NCBI RefSeq assembly: GCF_017347095.1
Contig: NZ_JADPRZ010000016.1
Span: forward strand, 1-61,837
DNA: 61,837 nucleotides
Direction of reading: 5' to 3'
DNA from: Sporosarcina sp. E16_8
GTDB taxonomy: Bacteria; Bacillota; Bacilli; Bacillales_A; Planococcaceae
Position numbers and translations under genes: made by a program. Shown one piece after another: positions 53,365 to 61,774 of this stretch (the first letter of the stretch is position 1; every line of letters begins with the position of its first letter). A model generated the notes under the pieces. It was not told the DNA's origin. It saw nothing but the letters and a program-made list of their open reading frames with translations, and ran no database searches.

Positions 53365-54603
53365 TTACTTAAAAAGCAACGGAATTTGTTCAATAAGTGT
53401 CATAATCCCTAAAACACCCATGCTGATTACGACTAATCCGCCTCCAATTGTTAACCACAGTGGATGTTTATAATTTCCGACTATATCTTTCTTGTAAGCA
53501 GCTACTAATAGCGTTCCTAAAGCCAGTGGTAAAATAAGTGCATTTAGAGCGCCAACAAGTAAGAGCACGTTAACAGGACGTCCGATCAATGTAAATGTAA
53601 TTGTTGAGATTAAAATGAATAGAATAATAACCCAGTTATGATATTTTTCTATTGCCGGGTGGAATGATCGAATGAAAGAAACTGAAGTATAAGCTGCACC
53701 GACTACAGAGGTAATGGCCGCTGCCCACATAATAACACCAAACATTCTATACCCTATATTCCCTGCAGCGAGTTGGAATACAGATGCAGGAGGATTTGAT
53801 GGGTCAATTGCAAGTCCTTTGGAAACTACCCCAAGTACCGCTAAGAATAATGCCACTCGCATGATTCCTGTCACTAAGATACCTATTACAGAGCTCTTCG
53901 TAACTTCAGGTAATGATTCTATACCTTTTACCCCTGCATCTAATAATCGATGCCCACCAGCAAAAGTTATGTATCCTCCAACCGTACCACCAACCAGTGT
54001 CACGATGGCAAATATACTGATTTGTTCTGGTTTAAATGTATTCACAATTGCTTCTCCAACAGGTGGTGATGTTGTGAATGCTACATACAACATTAGAAGC
54101 ATCATTACAACACCGGCTACTTGAGCAACTTTATCCATTGCTTTTCCTGCTTCTTTTACAAGGAAGATAAAGATCGCGAATGTAGCACTTATAATAGCGC
54201 CCATTATCGGATCAAGTCCAAGCATCGCATTTAATCCAAGACCTGCTCCGGCAACGTTACCAATATTAAATGCAAGGCCACCTATTACAATAAGAATAGC
54301 TAAAAACACGCCGAGTCCCGGTAATACCTTATTTGCTATTTCTTGACCACGTAACCCCGATACAGCAATAATCCTCCAAACATTCATTTGAGTAAATACA
54401 TCTAAAATTAACGAAATTAATATTACAAATCCAAAGCTTGCCGCCAATTGCTGCGTAAACACCGTTGTTTGCGTTAAAAATCCAGGACCAATCGATGATG
54501 TAGCCATTAGGAATGCTGCACCTAATAAAATACTCATACTAACTTTCTTTTTAGTCTTTGCTGTTCCCGCTATTTCTAAGTTCTCTATTTTTTTCTCGCT
54601 CAT
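53365..54603 (-). CDS. ycsG: NRAMP-like transporter of the 5-oxoprolinase locus (YcsG)
   Basis: A 412-residue membrane protein with eleven predicted helices, a divergent member of the divalent-metal NRAMP family (DUF1275-like annotations aside, it is usually called 'divalent metal cation transporter'). The helix-1 metal motif DPGN typical of true NRAMPs is replaced by SSIGPGFLTQT (about residue 35), and the helix-6 MPH motif is not evident. This suggests a non-metal substrate such as an organic acid or 5-oxoproline. It lies 31 bp before ycsI and 12 bp after pxpA, so the three form an operon. Confidence 0.87.
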   Translation of the reverse strand: MSEKKIENLEIAGTAKTKKKVSMSILLGAAFLMATSSIGPGFLTQTTVFTQQLAASFGFVILISLILDVFTQMNVWRIIAVSGLRGQEIANKVLPGLGVFLAILIVIGGLAFNIGNVAGAGLGLNAMLGLDPIMGAIISATFAIFIFLVKEAGKAMDKVAQVAGVVMMLLMLYVAFTTSPPVGEAIVNTFKPEQISIFAIVTLVGGTVGGYITFAGGHRLLDAGVKGIESLPEVTKSSVIGILVTGIMRVALFLAVLGVVSKGLAIDPSNPPASVFQLAAGNIGYRMFGVIMWAAAITSVVGAAYTSVSFIRSFHPAIEKYHNWVIILFILISTITFTLIGRPVNVLLLVGALNALILPLALGTLLVAAYKKDIVGNYKHPLWLTIGGGLVVISMGVLGIMTLIEQIPLLFK

Positions 54604-54615
54604 TTAAATTGCCCC

Positions 54616-55377
54616 CTACTTACAAACTGCTGAAACTATGATGTTGTTTTTTTCTAACGTTTCTTTACTGTATTTTGCAAAATCAAGGGCGTGTTCTCCA
54701 TCTCCATGGATGCAAATCGTATCTGCCTTTAAAGAAACTTCCGTATTTTGCTGAGAAATGACTTTTCCTTCCGTCACCATTTTAACTATTTGGGCAACTG
54801 CCTGTTCTTGATTTGTTAGTAAAGCGTCAGATTGTGAACGCGAAGTTAACGTACCATCCGATTGATAGGTTCGGTCAGCAAACACTTCATGTGCTGTACG
54901 CAAGCCAATCTTCTCTCCTGCTTTCGTCAATTCACTACCAGCAAGTCCAAACAACACTAGCGAAGGTGAAATATCATATACCGCTTGAGCAATCGCCTCC
55001 GCCAGCTTCGTGTCTGTAGCTGACATATTATATAATGCTCCGTGCGGCTTTACATGCTGCATTGTCTCGTTGAAAGTCGCTAAAAATCCTTGTAAAGCAC
55101 CGATTTGATAAACTACCATATCGTACCCTTCTTGTGGGGTAATCTTCATCTCTCGACGTCCAAATCCATTTAAGTCAGGTAAACCAGGGTGTGCACCAAT
55201 TTTCACACCATTTTCAATTGCAAGTTTCACCGTTTCTCTCATTACACTTGGATCGCCCGCATGAAAACCACACGCGATGTTAGCGGATGTTACATACTTC
55301 AATATTTCTTGCTGTTCACCAAGTTTATATCTGCCAAAACTTTCACCTAAATCACAATTTAAATCGACTCGAAACAT
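54616..55377 (-). CDS. pxpA: 5-oxoprolinase subunit A (LamB/YcsF family)
   Basis: A 253-residue subunit of the ATP-dependent 5-oxoprolinase PxpABC, which opens 5-oxoproline to glutamate. The N-terminus [15 protein letters not shown] and the motifs [32 protein letters not shown] and [10 protein letters not shown] are diagnostic for the YcsF family. The frame is open to 55425, but GGAGGG fits the ATG at 55377. It is first in the minus-strand unit and divergent from pxpBC. A cre-like site overlaps its promoter region. Confidence 0.95.
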   Translation of the reverse strand: MFRVDLNCDLGESFGRYKLGEQQEILKYVTSANIACGFHAGDPSVMRETVKLAIENGVKIGAHPGLPDLNGFGRREMKITPQEGYDMVVYQIGALQGFLATFNETMQHVKPHGALYNMSATDTKLAEAIAQAVYDISPSLVLFGLAGSELTKAGEKIGLRTAHEVFADRTYQSDGTLTSRSQSDALLTNQEQAVAQIVKMVTEGKVISQQNTEVSLKADTICIHGDGEHALDFAKYSKETLEKNNIIVSAVCK

Positions 55378-55410
55378 TTTATTTCCCTCCAAGTGGTAAA
55401 TATTAGTATA

Positions 55411-55424
55411 CGTAAGCGCTTTCA
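55411..55424. promoter_or_regulatory. Candidate CcpA (cre) site upstream of pxpA
   Basis: On the minus strand TGAAAGCGCTTACG matches the cre consensus TGWAARCGYTWNCW at 13 of 14 positions. It directly precedes TATACT, a possible -10 box of pxpA, so CcpA would block the promoter in rich sugar medium. The 13/14 count is by eye. Confidence 0.65.
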
Positions 55425-55432
55425 AACTAATT

Positions 55433-55466
55433 GAGTTCCGAATTTAGGAACTCGAGTTTTGAAACT
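55433..55466. promoter_or_regulatory. Palindromic operator candidates in the pxpA/pxpB divergent region
   Basis: GAGTTCC-N7-GGAACTC (55433-55453) is a perfect 7-bp inverted repeat, followed at once by AGTTTTGAAACT (55455-55466). A palindrome in the shared promoter region is a reasonable binding site for the IclR-type regulator encoded at 57508-58266. Assignment is by position only. Confidence 0.5.
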
Positions 55467-55650
55467 AAATTAATTCTATCACAAATTAATTTAACTGAAT
55501 AGACGTTATCTTCAAATGTTGCAATAATAAAAAATAATATGTTTTTTTAGTTTTCTGGGCTTGTTTTTTGTATTTTGACAACTATAATTGTTCTATAATC
55601 CATTTTAAAGAACTGGAGTACCGTAAATCGAAACAATAGGAGCTGTTGGA

Positions 55651-56397
55651 ATGAGCAATCGTAACTTAGGAGCCAGCATGAAGCCTTTAGGTGATTCAGC
55701 ACTAATTGTCCAACTTGGGGAAGGTATTAGTCCATCTATTCATGAATTGGTAAACAATCTGTCAGTGTTATTAAATAATCATCCTTTTGAAGGATTTATT
55801 GAGTCGGTACCTGCCTACAATAATCTAACTATCTATTACAACCCCGTCGTCGTACACCATTCGCAAATAAATAAGGAAGTACACCATGCACGATTAACTC
55901 CTTTCCAAAAAGTTAGCGCTTTCATGGAACAATTGGTTCAACAAATTAGAAGTAATAAATTTCACGATAAAAGGGTTGTTACAATTCCAGTCTTATATGG
56001 GGGGGAGTATGGTCCCGACTTAGAATATGTAGCGCAGTGCCATTCCCTATCCGTAGATGAAGTTATTCAAATACATTCCGAAGGTGATTATTTAGTTTAT
56101 ATGATTGGATTTGCTCCTGGTTTTCCATTTATGGGAGGACTAAGTGAACAAATCGCAACGCCACGAAAAGAAACGCCACGTTTAGTCATTCCCTCTGGAT
56201 CCGTTGGGATTGCTGGAAAGCAGACGGGTGTTTACCCATTGGAAACACCCGGAGGATGGCAAATTATTGGCCGTACCCCACTCGATTTATTTCTTCCCGC
56301 TATCTCTCCACCAACATTATTACAAGCTGGAGATAAAATTCGTTTTGCACCAATTTCCCCTAAAGAATATGACCACTATAAGGAGATGGAACTATGA
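55651..56397 (+). CDS. pxpB: 5-oxoprolinase subunit B (KipI family)
   Basis: A 248-residue subunit of PxpABC. Family motifs are GDSALIVQLGEGISPSIHEL at the N-terminus, VTIPVLYGGEYGPDLEYVAQ near 110 and YMIGFAPGFPFMGGL then PSGSVGIAGKQTGVYPLETPG near residue 155-205. In B. subtilis the homologue KipI also inhibits the sporulation kinase KinA. AGGAGCTGTTGGA precedes the ATG. It overlaps pxpC by 4 nt (ATGA). Confidence 0.95.
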   Translation: MSNRNLGASMKPLGDSALIVQLGEGISPSIHELVNNLSVLLNNHPFEGFIESVPAYNNLTIYYNPVVVHHSQINKEVHHARLTPFQKVSAFMEQLVQQIRSNKFHDKRVVTIPVLYGGEYGPDLEYVAQCHSLSVDEVIQIHSEGDYLVYMIGFAPGFPFMGGLSEQIATPRKETPRLVIPSGSVGIAGKQTGVYPLETPGGWQIIGRTPLDLFLPAISPPTLLQAGDKIRFAPISPKEYDHYKEMEL

Positions 56398-57386
56398 CCG
56401 TCAAAGTACTTAATCCGGGTCTTTTGACTACGATACAGGACTTAGGAAGATATGGTTCTCAAAAATATGGTGTAATCGTTAGCGGTGCGATGGACAGCTA
56501 TTCACTGAGAGTCGCTAATCTGCTAGTAGGTAATGATGAAGGCGAAGGAGCCCTCGAAATCACGTTATTTGGAACAACCCTTTATTTCGAAAAGGATTCG
56601 TTAATCGCCATCACAGGTGGAGACTTACTTACTACCATAGATGGTGAAAATGCACCGATGTGGCGCCCCATACTCATGCGGAAGGGCTCCGTATTAAAAT
56701 TTAAATCTGCAATAAAAGGATGTAGAGCCTACTTAGCATTTGCAGGAGGTATTGCTATTCCAAAGGTTATGGATAGTAAAAGTACATATCTTCGTGCAGG
56801 AATTGGCGGCTTCCAAGGTAGAGCTTTACAAAAAGGGGATATACTCGAGTTTGGAGAAATGAATAAACTCAATCATTCGCTCGTCCAACAATTAGACAAG
56901 ATAAATGGACACTTTACATGGGCCGTCAACTACAGTGCACTCATCAATTTAAAAACATCTCAATCGATACGCGTTCTAAAGGGTACTGAGTTCAATCGAT
57001 TCGATAATAAAAGTCAGCAAACTCTTTTTAATGAACCATATACAATAACAATACAAGCTGACCGGATGGGGTATCGATTGGAAGGTCCTGTTCTTTCATT
57101 AGCTGAACCATTTGAATTACTATCTGAAAGTGTCACATATGGAACTATTCAGGTACCCCCAAATGGACAGCCTATTATTTTAATGGCGGACCGACAAACA
57201 ACTGGCGGCTATCCAAAAATCGGTCAAATTATTTCCGCCGATTTATCAAGTTTAGCTCAGTTACAGCCAACTTCAACAATTCAATTCAAAGAAGTAACAC
57301 ATAAAGAAGCAGAAATGGAGTTATTAAAAAAAGAACACATTATAGATGAAATAAAAATGGCGATTCACTTTAAAAGAACATACTAA
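56394..57386 (+). CDS. pxpC: 5-oxoprolinase subunit C (KipA family)
   Basis: A 330-residue biotin-dependent-carboxylase-related protein, subunit of 5-oxoprolinase. It opens VLNPGLLTTIQDLGRYGSQK and has GAMDSYSLRVANLLVGND, followed by CRAYLAFAGGIAIPKVMDS and the C-terminal DRQTTGGYPKIGQIISADL, all diagnostic for the family. The ATG overlaps the pxpB stop, so the two are translationally coupled. A terminator lies 70 bp downstream. Confidence 0.95.
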   Translation: MTVKVLNPGLLTTIQDLGRYGSQKYGVIVSGAMDSYSLRVANLLVGNDEGEGALEITLFGTTLYFEKDSLIAITGGDLLTTIDGENAPMWRPILMRKGSVLKFKSAIKGCRAYLAFAGGIAIPKVMDSKSTYLRAGIGGFQGRALQKGDILEFGEMNKLNHSLVQQLDKINGHFTWAVNYSALINLKTSQSIRVLKGTEFNRFDNKSQQTLFNEPYTITIQADRMGYRLEGPVLSLAEPFELLSESVTYGTIQVPPNGQPIILMADRQTTGGYPKIGQIISADLSSLAQLQPTSTIQFKEVTHKEAEMELLKKEHIIDEIKMAIHFKRTY

Positions 57387-57455
57387 TATGAGGAAATGGT
57401 CTTATTAAAATAAGGATAATTGACTAGAAATCGGTCACTTTAATGCAAATTTATT

Positions 57456-57511
57456 CAAAAAAACATCCTCTACTTTTGCCTGATTAACAGGTAAGTAGAG
57501 GATGTTTTTAA
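57456..57511. terminator. Bidirectional terminator between pxpC and the IclR regulator
   Basis: A 16-bp perfect stem AAAACATCCTCTACTT/AAGTAGAGGATGTTTT with T and A runs; the right part overlaps the regulator's stop codon. Confidence 0.93.
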
Positions 57512-58266
57512 CTTTTCATATAGCCTAACCGTTGTGATATTTCTTCAGCGGCTTCTTTTACTCTCGCTGCATATATGGGAATGTTTTCATCTTGATAATT
57601 CGCTTCAATCCCGGCAATACTTAGTCCGGCAATTATGTTTCCTTTATAATCGAAAATTGGTGCGGCGATGGCCGAGGTATGATTCTCTAATTCAGAATTA
57701 CTAATCGTATAACCGTCCTTTTTAGCTTGTCGAATCGTTTCTTGGAGGCGCACCTTATCGGTGATTGTCCCCGTCGCAAATGGTTTTAGTTCAATCGATT
57801 CCATATATGCAGTAATTTCTGGTTCCGGTAAATAAGATAAAATAATTCGAGAACAAGCCCCAGCGTATAAGGGACTTCTTCTACCAATTGCGGTATATAA
57901 GCGAACCTTTTGGTTTCTATCGATTTTTTCGATATAAATCGCTTCATCGCCCTGTTTAATAATTAAATTAATTGCTTCTTTTACATCATTATGTAAGTTC
58001 TCCATAACGGGGTAGGCAATTTGCCGAATATCAAGTCTTGAAGAAACAAGATGGCCGAATGTGAGAAATAAGAGCCCTAACCGATATTTCGAATCAATCC
58101 CCTTCTCGAGAAACCCCATTTCTTCTAAGGACATTAACATTCGATAGACGGAAGTCTTTGGTATTCCCGATAAATCAATGATTTCTTGGAACGATAACTC
58201 TGTATGGTCAATAAATAAGTTGACAATATCCATCGAACGGACGACTGTTTTATTTTTATTATTCAT
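57508..58266 (-). CDS. kipR: IclR family transcriptional regulator (KipR-like)
   Basis: A 252-residue regulator. The N-terminal winged helix-turn-helix contains LSFQEIIDLSGIPKTSVYRMLMSL (about residues 19-42). The C-terminal effector domain ends with SELENHTSAIAAPIFDYKGNIIAGLSIAG, the IclR signature. The location beside pxpBC makes it a likely repressor of this locus, as KipR is in B. subtilis. It is not co-transcribed with pxpBC here, being convergent with them. Confidence 0.9.
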   Translation of the reverse strand: MNNKNKTVVRSMDIVNLFIDHTELSFQEIIDLSGIPKTSVYRMLMSLEEMGFLEKGIDSKYRLGLLFLTFGHLVSSRLDIRQIAYPVMENLHNDVKEAINLIIKQGDEAIYIEKIDRNQKVRLYTAIGRRSPLYAGACSRIILSYLPEPEITAYMESIELKPFATGTITDKVRLQETIRQAKKDGYTISNSELENHTSAIAAPIFDYKGNIIAGLSIAGIEANYQDENIPIYAARVKEAAEEISQRLGYMKS

Positions 58267-58327
58267 ATGCTCTCCTTATGGGATGCCCATTTCTATAATA
58301 GTTGGAGCTATACTCGAAATCCCTTTT

Positions 58328-59251
58328 TTATTTTTCCACATTAACTTTCGTCTGTGTGCTATTAAACAATGAAGCATTCGCATTCTTCCCGCGATAGTTC
58401 ACGAAGTATATACTTATCCCCACGAACAACAGCCCCATGATTAAAGGGTACGTTACCGGTTCATCTAAAAAAATCGTGCCTATGAAGACTGATATGATCG
58501 GTACAAGAAATGTAAAGGTACCAACTTTACTCGCCTCTCCTGCATTAATAAGTTTATAATAAATGATATAGGAGAGTGGTATACCAAAAGTAGAACCGTA
58601 TCCGAGACCAAAAAGATATGCTCCGTTCCATTCGATAGCAGACCAGTTTTCAAAGATTGACCCAGTTCCTATTAGAATAAACCCACCAATAATACACTGC
58701 AAAGACACCATCCAGTAAGCGTTTACTTCGTTGCTTACTTTCTTTACATATACCACACCAAGTGCCCAGCTAAATGCTGTAACCAACCCTAAAACTACGC
58801 CAATTACCGATATATGAGCTGTTAATCCGTCCACACTGACAATTACAATTCCAATAAATCCGACAATCAAACCGATTATTTTAATCGGTGACATATGTTC
58901 TCCAAGCCATATCCAAGCAAAAAATCCTAGTAAAACTGGCTGAAAATAAACAAGCACTGAAAATAGTCCTCCTGGCAAATAGTTAAGCCCGACTGTCTGT
59001 AACCCGAAAAAGAGAATCGTATTGAAGAATGCAGAAATACAATATTTCGACCAATTTTCTCGCCAGTTGATCTTGCTCCGTATTTTATATATGAAAGCTG
59101 CTAACAGAATACCTCCTATCATTGCACGCATCCCTGCAAACAATAATGGGGGCGTATATGGCAGGGCCAGTTTATAGATCGGCCAACTCCCACCCCAAAC
59201 GAAGACTAATAACAAAAGTGCGGCAGTTGACTTTGTAATTAACTTCCCCAA
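58328..59251 (-). CDS. EamA (DMT superfamily) transporter
   Basis: A 307-residue membrane protein with ten predicted helices in two EamA repeats (about residues 8-140 and 150-290). Typical pieces are FVWGGSWPIYKLALPYTPP at the start and TFTFLVPIISVFIGTIFLDEPVT in the second repeat. Probably an exporter of amino acids or metabolites; the substrate is unknown. It lies 61 bp upstream of the IclR regulator gene on the same strand, so it may read into it. Confidence 0.88.
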   Translation of the reverse strand: MGKLITKSTAALLLLVFVWGGSWPIYKLALPYTPPLLFAGMRAMIGGILLAAFIYKIRSKINWRENWSKYCISAFFNTILFFGLQTVGLNYLPGGLFSVLVYFQPVLLGFFAWIWLGEHMSPIKIIGLIVGFIGIVIVSVDGLTAHISVIGVVLGLVTAFSWALGVVYVKKVSNEVNAYWMVSLQCIIGGFILIGTGSIFENWSAIEWNGAYLFGLGYGSTFGIPLSYIIYYKLINAGEASKVGTFTFLVPIISVFIGTIFLDEPVTYPLIMGLLFVGISIYFVNYRGKNANASLFNSTQTKVNVEK

Positions 59252-59483
59252 TTGTATATCTTCCTCTCAAAAGCTGAACGGTGCGCCCAACAATAAGTGC
59301 TAATTTATATAATTATACACCTAAAATTGTTATACCACTAACTAATAATTATTGGTTATGAATAGTTAAAATTTTATTAACTACAGCAGGCCCATAGCAT
59401 AACCGAAACATTAAAATGATCCATGTACCGCACGCCCACAACGATTCAGAAATGACAATGACACTCGAATAAATTGCCTCATT

Positions 59484-60329
59484 ATTACAATCGGGCTAAC
59501 ATTTTCGGGTGGATTTATCGACTTTGTCCTATTTGGAATTTTACAAGGTGATGCGAAAATAAATTGGATAATCGTTCCACTAATAGGTATTCCATGGTTC
59601 TTTGTTTATTACTTCTCATTTACATTCTTTATTAAAAAGTTCAATTTCAAAACGCCAGGTCGCGAAGATGAAGACCTAAAAAGTGCGCCAACAATGGAAA
59701 ACACAATCGAAAGAGCACAAACAATTATTACGGCATTAGGTGGCGCAGATAATTTAACAAATGTTGACTGCTGTGCTACTCGCTTGCGTATTAGCGTCAA
59801 TGATCCAGAAAAAGTTGATGAAGCACTATTGTTAGAAACAGGTGCTAAAGGTGTTATTAAGAAAGGTAAGGGCGTCCAAGTCGTTTATGGATTAGGTAGT
59901 TCAGGACTTGCTGCGCAAGAGCTAAATTATCGTTTAAGCAGAATGGGCTTTGCATCAGAGGCTGTAACCGATCCACACTTAATGATCATTAGGAGCACAC
60001 TAGTCCAAGATGACGATTTACTACTAGCATTCTCTCGCTCTGGACAAACTAGAGATTTAGTACACTCTATAAAAGAAGCTAAAATAAATGGTGCAAAAAC
60101 CGTCTCGTTCACAGCTTATGGTGATACTACGCTAACCAAATTATCCGAAGCCATTTTATGGACGATACATCCTTTACGTACCGGATATATATCTACTGGT
60201 TTAGATTTGAGTGTTCTTTATTTGATTGACCTTATTAGCATATTTTTATTAAAGGACCCCAAAGTTAAAGATACATACGTAAAAACAGTAACAGCCATTT
60301 CCTCTGAAGCATATATCGAAAGAAATTAA
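59484..60329 (+). pseudogene. Chimeric remnant: PTS EIIC tail + EIIB + SIS domain of an RpiR-type regulator
   Basis: From 59484 the frame reads ITIGLTFSGGFIDFVLFGIL, the last part of a glucose/maltose-type PTS EIIC, through KTPGREDEDL to a full EIIB domain with the phosphorylation site VDCCATRLRISV. At KGKGVQVVYG it switches to LGSSGLAAQELNYRLSRMGF, the start of the SIS domain of RpiR-family regulators, which continues with LLAFSRSGQTRDLV to the end. The EIIC front and the regulator's helix-turn-helix are missing. Translation could begin at ATG 59694 (211 aa). In B. subtilis glvR and glvC are neighbours, so deletion between two such genes is the simplest origin. Confidence 0.85.
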
Positions 60330-60355
60330 TAAGATTATAATTTGAGATTATACCA

Positions 60356-60416
60356 AATAAGGTATCTGGTTCTAAAACAAGCCGCGATTGTTTTTTAGAT
60401 CCAGATACCTTATTAC
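60356..60416 (+). terminator. Terminator after the PTS/SIS remnant
   Basis: AATAAGGTATCTGG pairs with CCAGATACCTTATT. The loop of about 31 nt carries an internal T6 run; the structure may also be a plain inverted repeat. Confidence 0.7.
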
Positions 60417-60450
60417 TATAAATCTAATTTTCAATCAGAGGGGGTTTTCT

Positions 60451-60486
60451 TTGTCCACTACTATCAGTACTTCCATAGTTTTTTAA
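60451..60486 (+). other. Eleven-codon frame with a strong ribosome-binding site
   Basis: GAGGGGG lies 7 nt before TTG at 60451, which opens the peptide MSTTISTSIVF and a stop. It could be a leader peptide or the 5' stub of a gene lost in the deletions that shaped the adjoining PTS remnant. Nothing downstream on the plus strand continues it. Confidence 0.3.
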
Positions 60487-60513
60487 ATTCAAATTCAGTT
60501 ATGTCCGTCTACG

Positions 60514-60855
60514 CTAACCGCGTGGCCACAATATCACAGACACACCGATTATACATATTAAAGCGCCAATCCAATCATATGTATCCGGCATCTTTTTATC
60601 GACTCCCCATCCCCAAAGGACAGATAGTACAATGAATACACCGCCATAAGCAGCATAAACCCTACCGAAAGTCGGGAACTGTTGGTAAGTGGCAATCACC
60701 CCGTACATTGCCAAGACAAGTCCTCCTATGAGCCCTAGGTAAGCTGACTTCCCTTCCCTTAGCCACTGCCAAATGAGGTAACCCCCACCTATTTCCGCTA
60801 GCCCCGCAAACAAAAATAGCAGTATTACTGTAATCAAAATATAATCTCCTCTCAA
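60514..60855 (-). CDS. YnfA family small membrane protein (UPF0060)
   Basis: A 113-residue protein with four transmembrane helices. The family features are the first helix [26 protein letters not shown] and the later [35 protein letters not shown]. Relatives are structurally close to small multidrug-resistance exporters; the role is not settled. GAGGAG lies 6 nt before the ATG. Confidence 0.93.
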   Translation of the reverse strand: MRGDYILITVILLFLFAGLAEIGGGYLIWQWLREGKSAYLGLIGGLVLAMYGVIATYQQFPTFGRVYAAYGGVFIVLSVLWGWGVDKKMPDTYDWIGALICIIGVSVILWPRG

Positions 60856-61282
60856 AAACTTAAATACGCATGCTCTGAAGCCTTATTTATTGTCGACACT
60901 TAACAAATAAATTGTTCTTCCAACGCCGCTTTGTCGTTAGATTTGTTCGTTATTTGGGCGAGGTCTAGCACCTAGTTAATCCTAAATAGTCAGTTTTGAA
61001 TAGATAATAAAATGGTAAAAAAATGCATCGCACCAGTTACTGTCACACACACTAAATAGAAAATGCTCCCCAAAGGCTTAAAGGACATAATGCTAATTGA
61101 ATTGAAACAAATGACCAATAGTTGAATGGTGAATTTCGGGAATACCCTTATTATATCCCAGTCATTCCTTCCCGTTTGGTAAAATAATTGCGAAGTTCAT
61201 AGGTAACTGCTTATACATTATTTTGCACCAATGAATAAGCTATATTAGGTAGGAGTTAAGCCACCAAAGGGAGGTTTTTATT
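60856..61282. other. Gene-free stretch before the PLA2-like gene
   Basis: AT-rich, with only very short frames and no recognised RNA motif or repeat. The last 80 bp should hold the promoter of the PLA2-like gene; TTATACATTATTTTGC at about 61212 resembles a -10 region, but no matching -35 convinced me. Confidence 0.4.
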
Positions 61283-61570
61283 ATGCCACAGAGAGAATAT
61301 GCCCGATTTCGTTTTTGTGTTTTTCCCGGCTACAACTGGTGTGGACCTGGTTGTAATGGGCCAGGCGCTCCAATTAATGATGTAGATGCAGCTTGCAAAG
61401 CACATGACGATTGTTATCGAAGGGGCGGATGTCCATGTGAATGTGACCGTGAATTTATTCGTTGTCTATGTCATAAAATAGATCCATGTACTAAAAAAGG
61501 TAGGCACGCCCGTCTGCTCTATAATTATATGAAGTTACAAACATTATTCACTTGCAGTTTTTATAGATGA
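61283..61570 (+). CDS. Small phospholipase-A2-like protein
   Basis: A 95-residue cysteine-rich protein. The pattern GPGCNGPGAPINDVDAACKA then HDDCYRRGGCPCECDREF matches the core of secreted phospholipase A2: a glycine-rich calcium loop, an Asp/Ala stretch, and the catalytic His-Asp pair (about residues 40-41) next to Cys. Ten cysteines lie within the first 70 residues. No signal peptide is seen, so it would act in the cytoplasm, in the mother cell or after release. GGGAGG is 8 nt before the ATG. Related short proteins exist in some Bacillales (from memory). Activity is not shown. Confidence 0.8.
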   Translation: MPQREYARFRFCVFPGYNWCGPGCNGPGAPINDVDAACKAHDDCYRRGGCPCECDREFIRCLCHKIDPCTKKGRHARLLYNYMKLQTLFTCSFYR

Positions 61571-61637
61571 ACGGTACTCGAACATCTCGGAATTCAATGG
61601 GAACCGTTCACTATTCAACATGCACCTTTAGGAAGGT

Positions 61638-61760
61638 ATGAGAAGAATAACTATGCTTTTGTCCGTTGTTGTTTTCATGATTTTCATAATTCTTTTTTAT
61701 GGAAATCAACGAAGAAGAACAACACCGGATAAACCTCGTGGCTATTATGTAAGCCACTGA
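61638..61760 (+). CDS. Small single-pass membrane peptide (40 aa), hypothetical
   Basis: The frame encodes MRRITMLLSVVVFMIFIILF followed by a basic tail with NQRRRTTPDKPRG. AGGAAGG sits very close to the ATG (1-nt gap), which is poor spacing, so the true start may be the ATG at 61653. It follows the PLA2-like gene by 67 bp on the same strand. No family is recognised. Confidence 0.4.
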   Translation: MRRITMLLSVVVFMIFIILFYGNQRRRTTPDKPRGYYVSH

Positions 61761-61774
61761 AAAAGTCCTATTTC

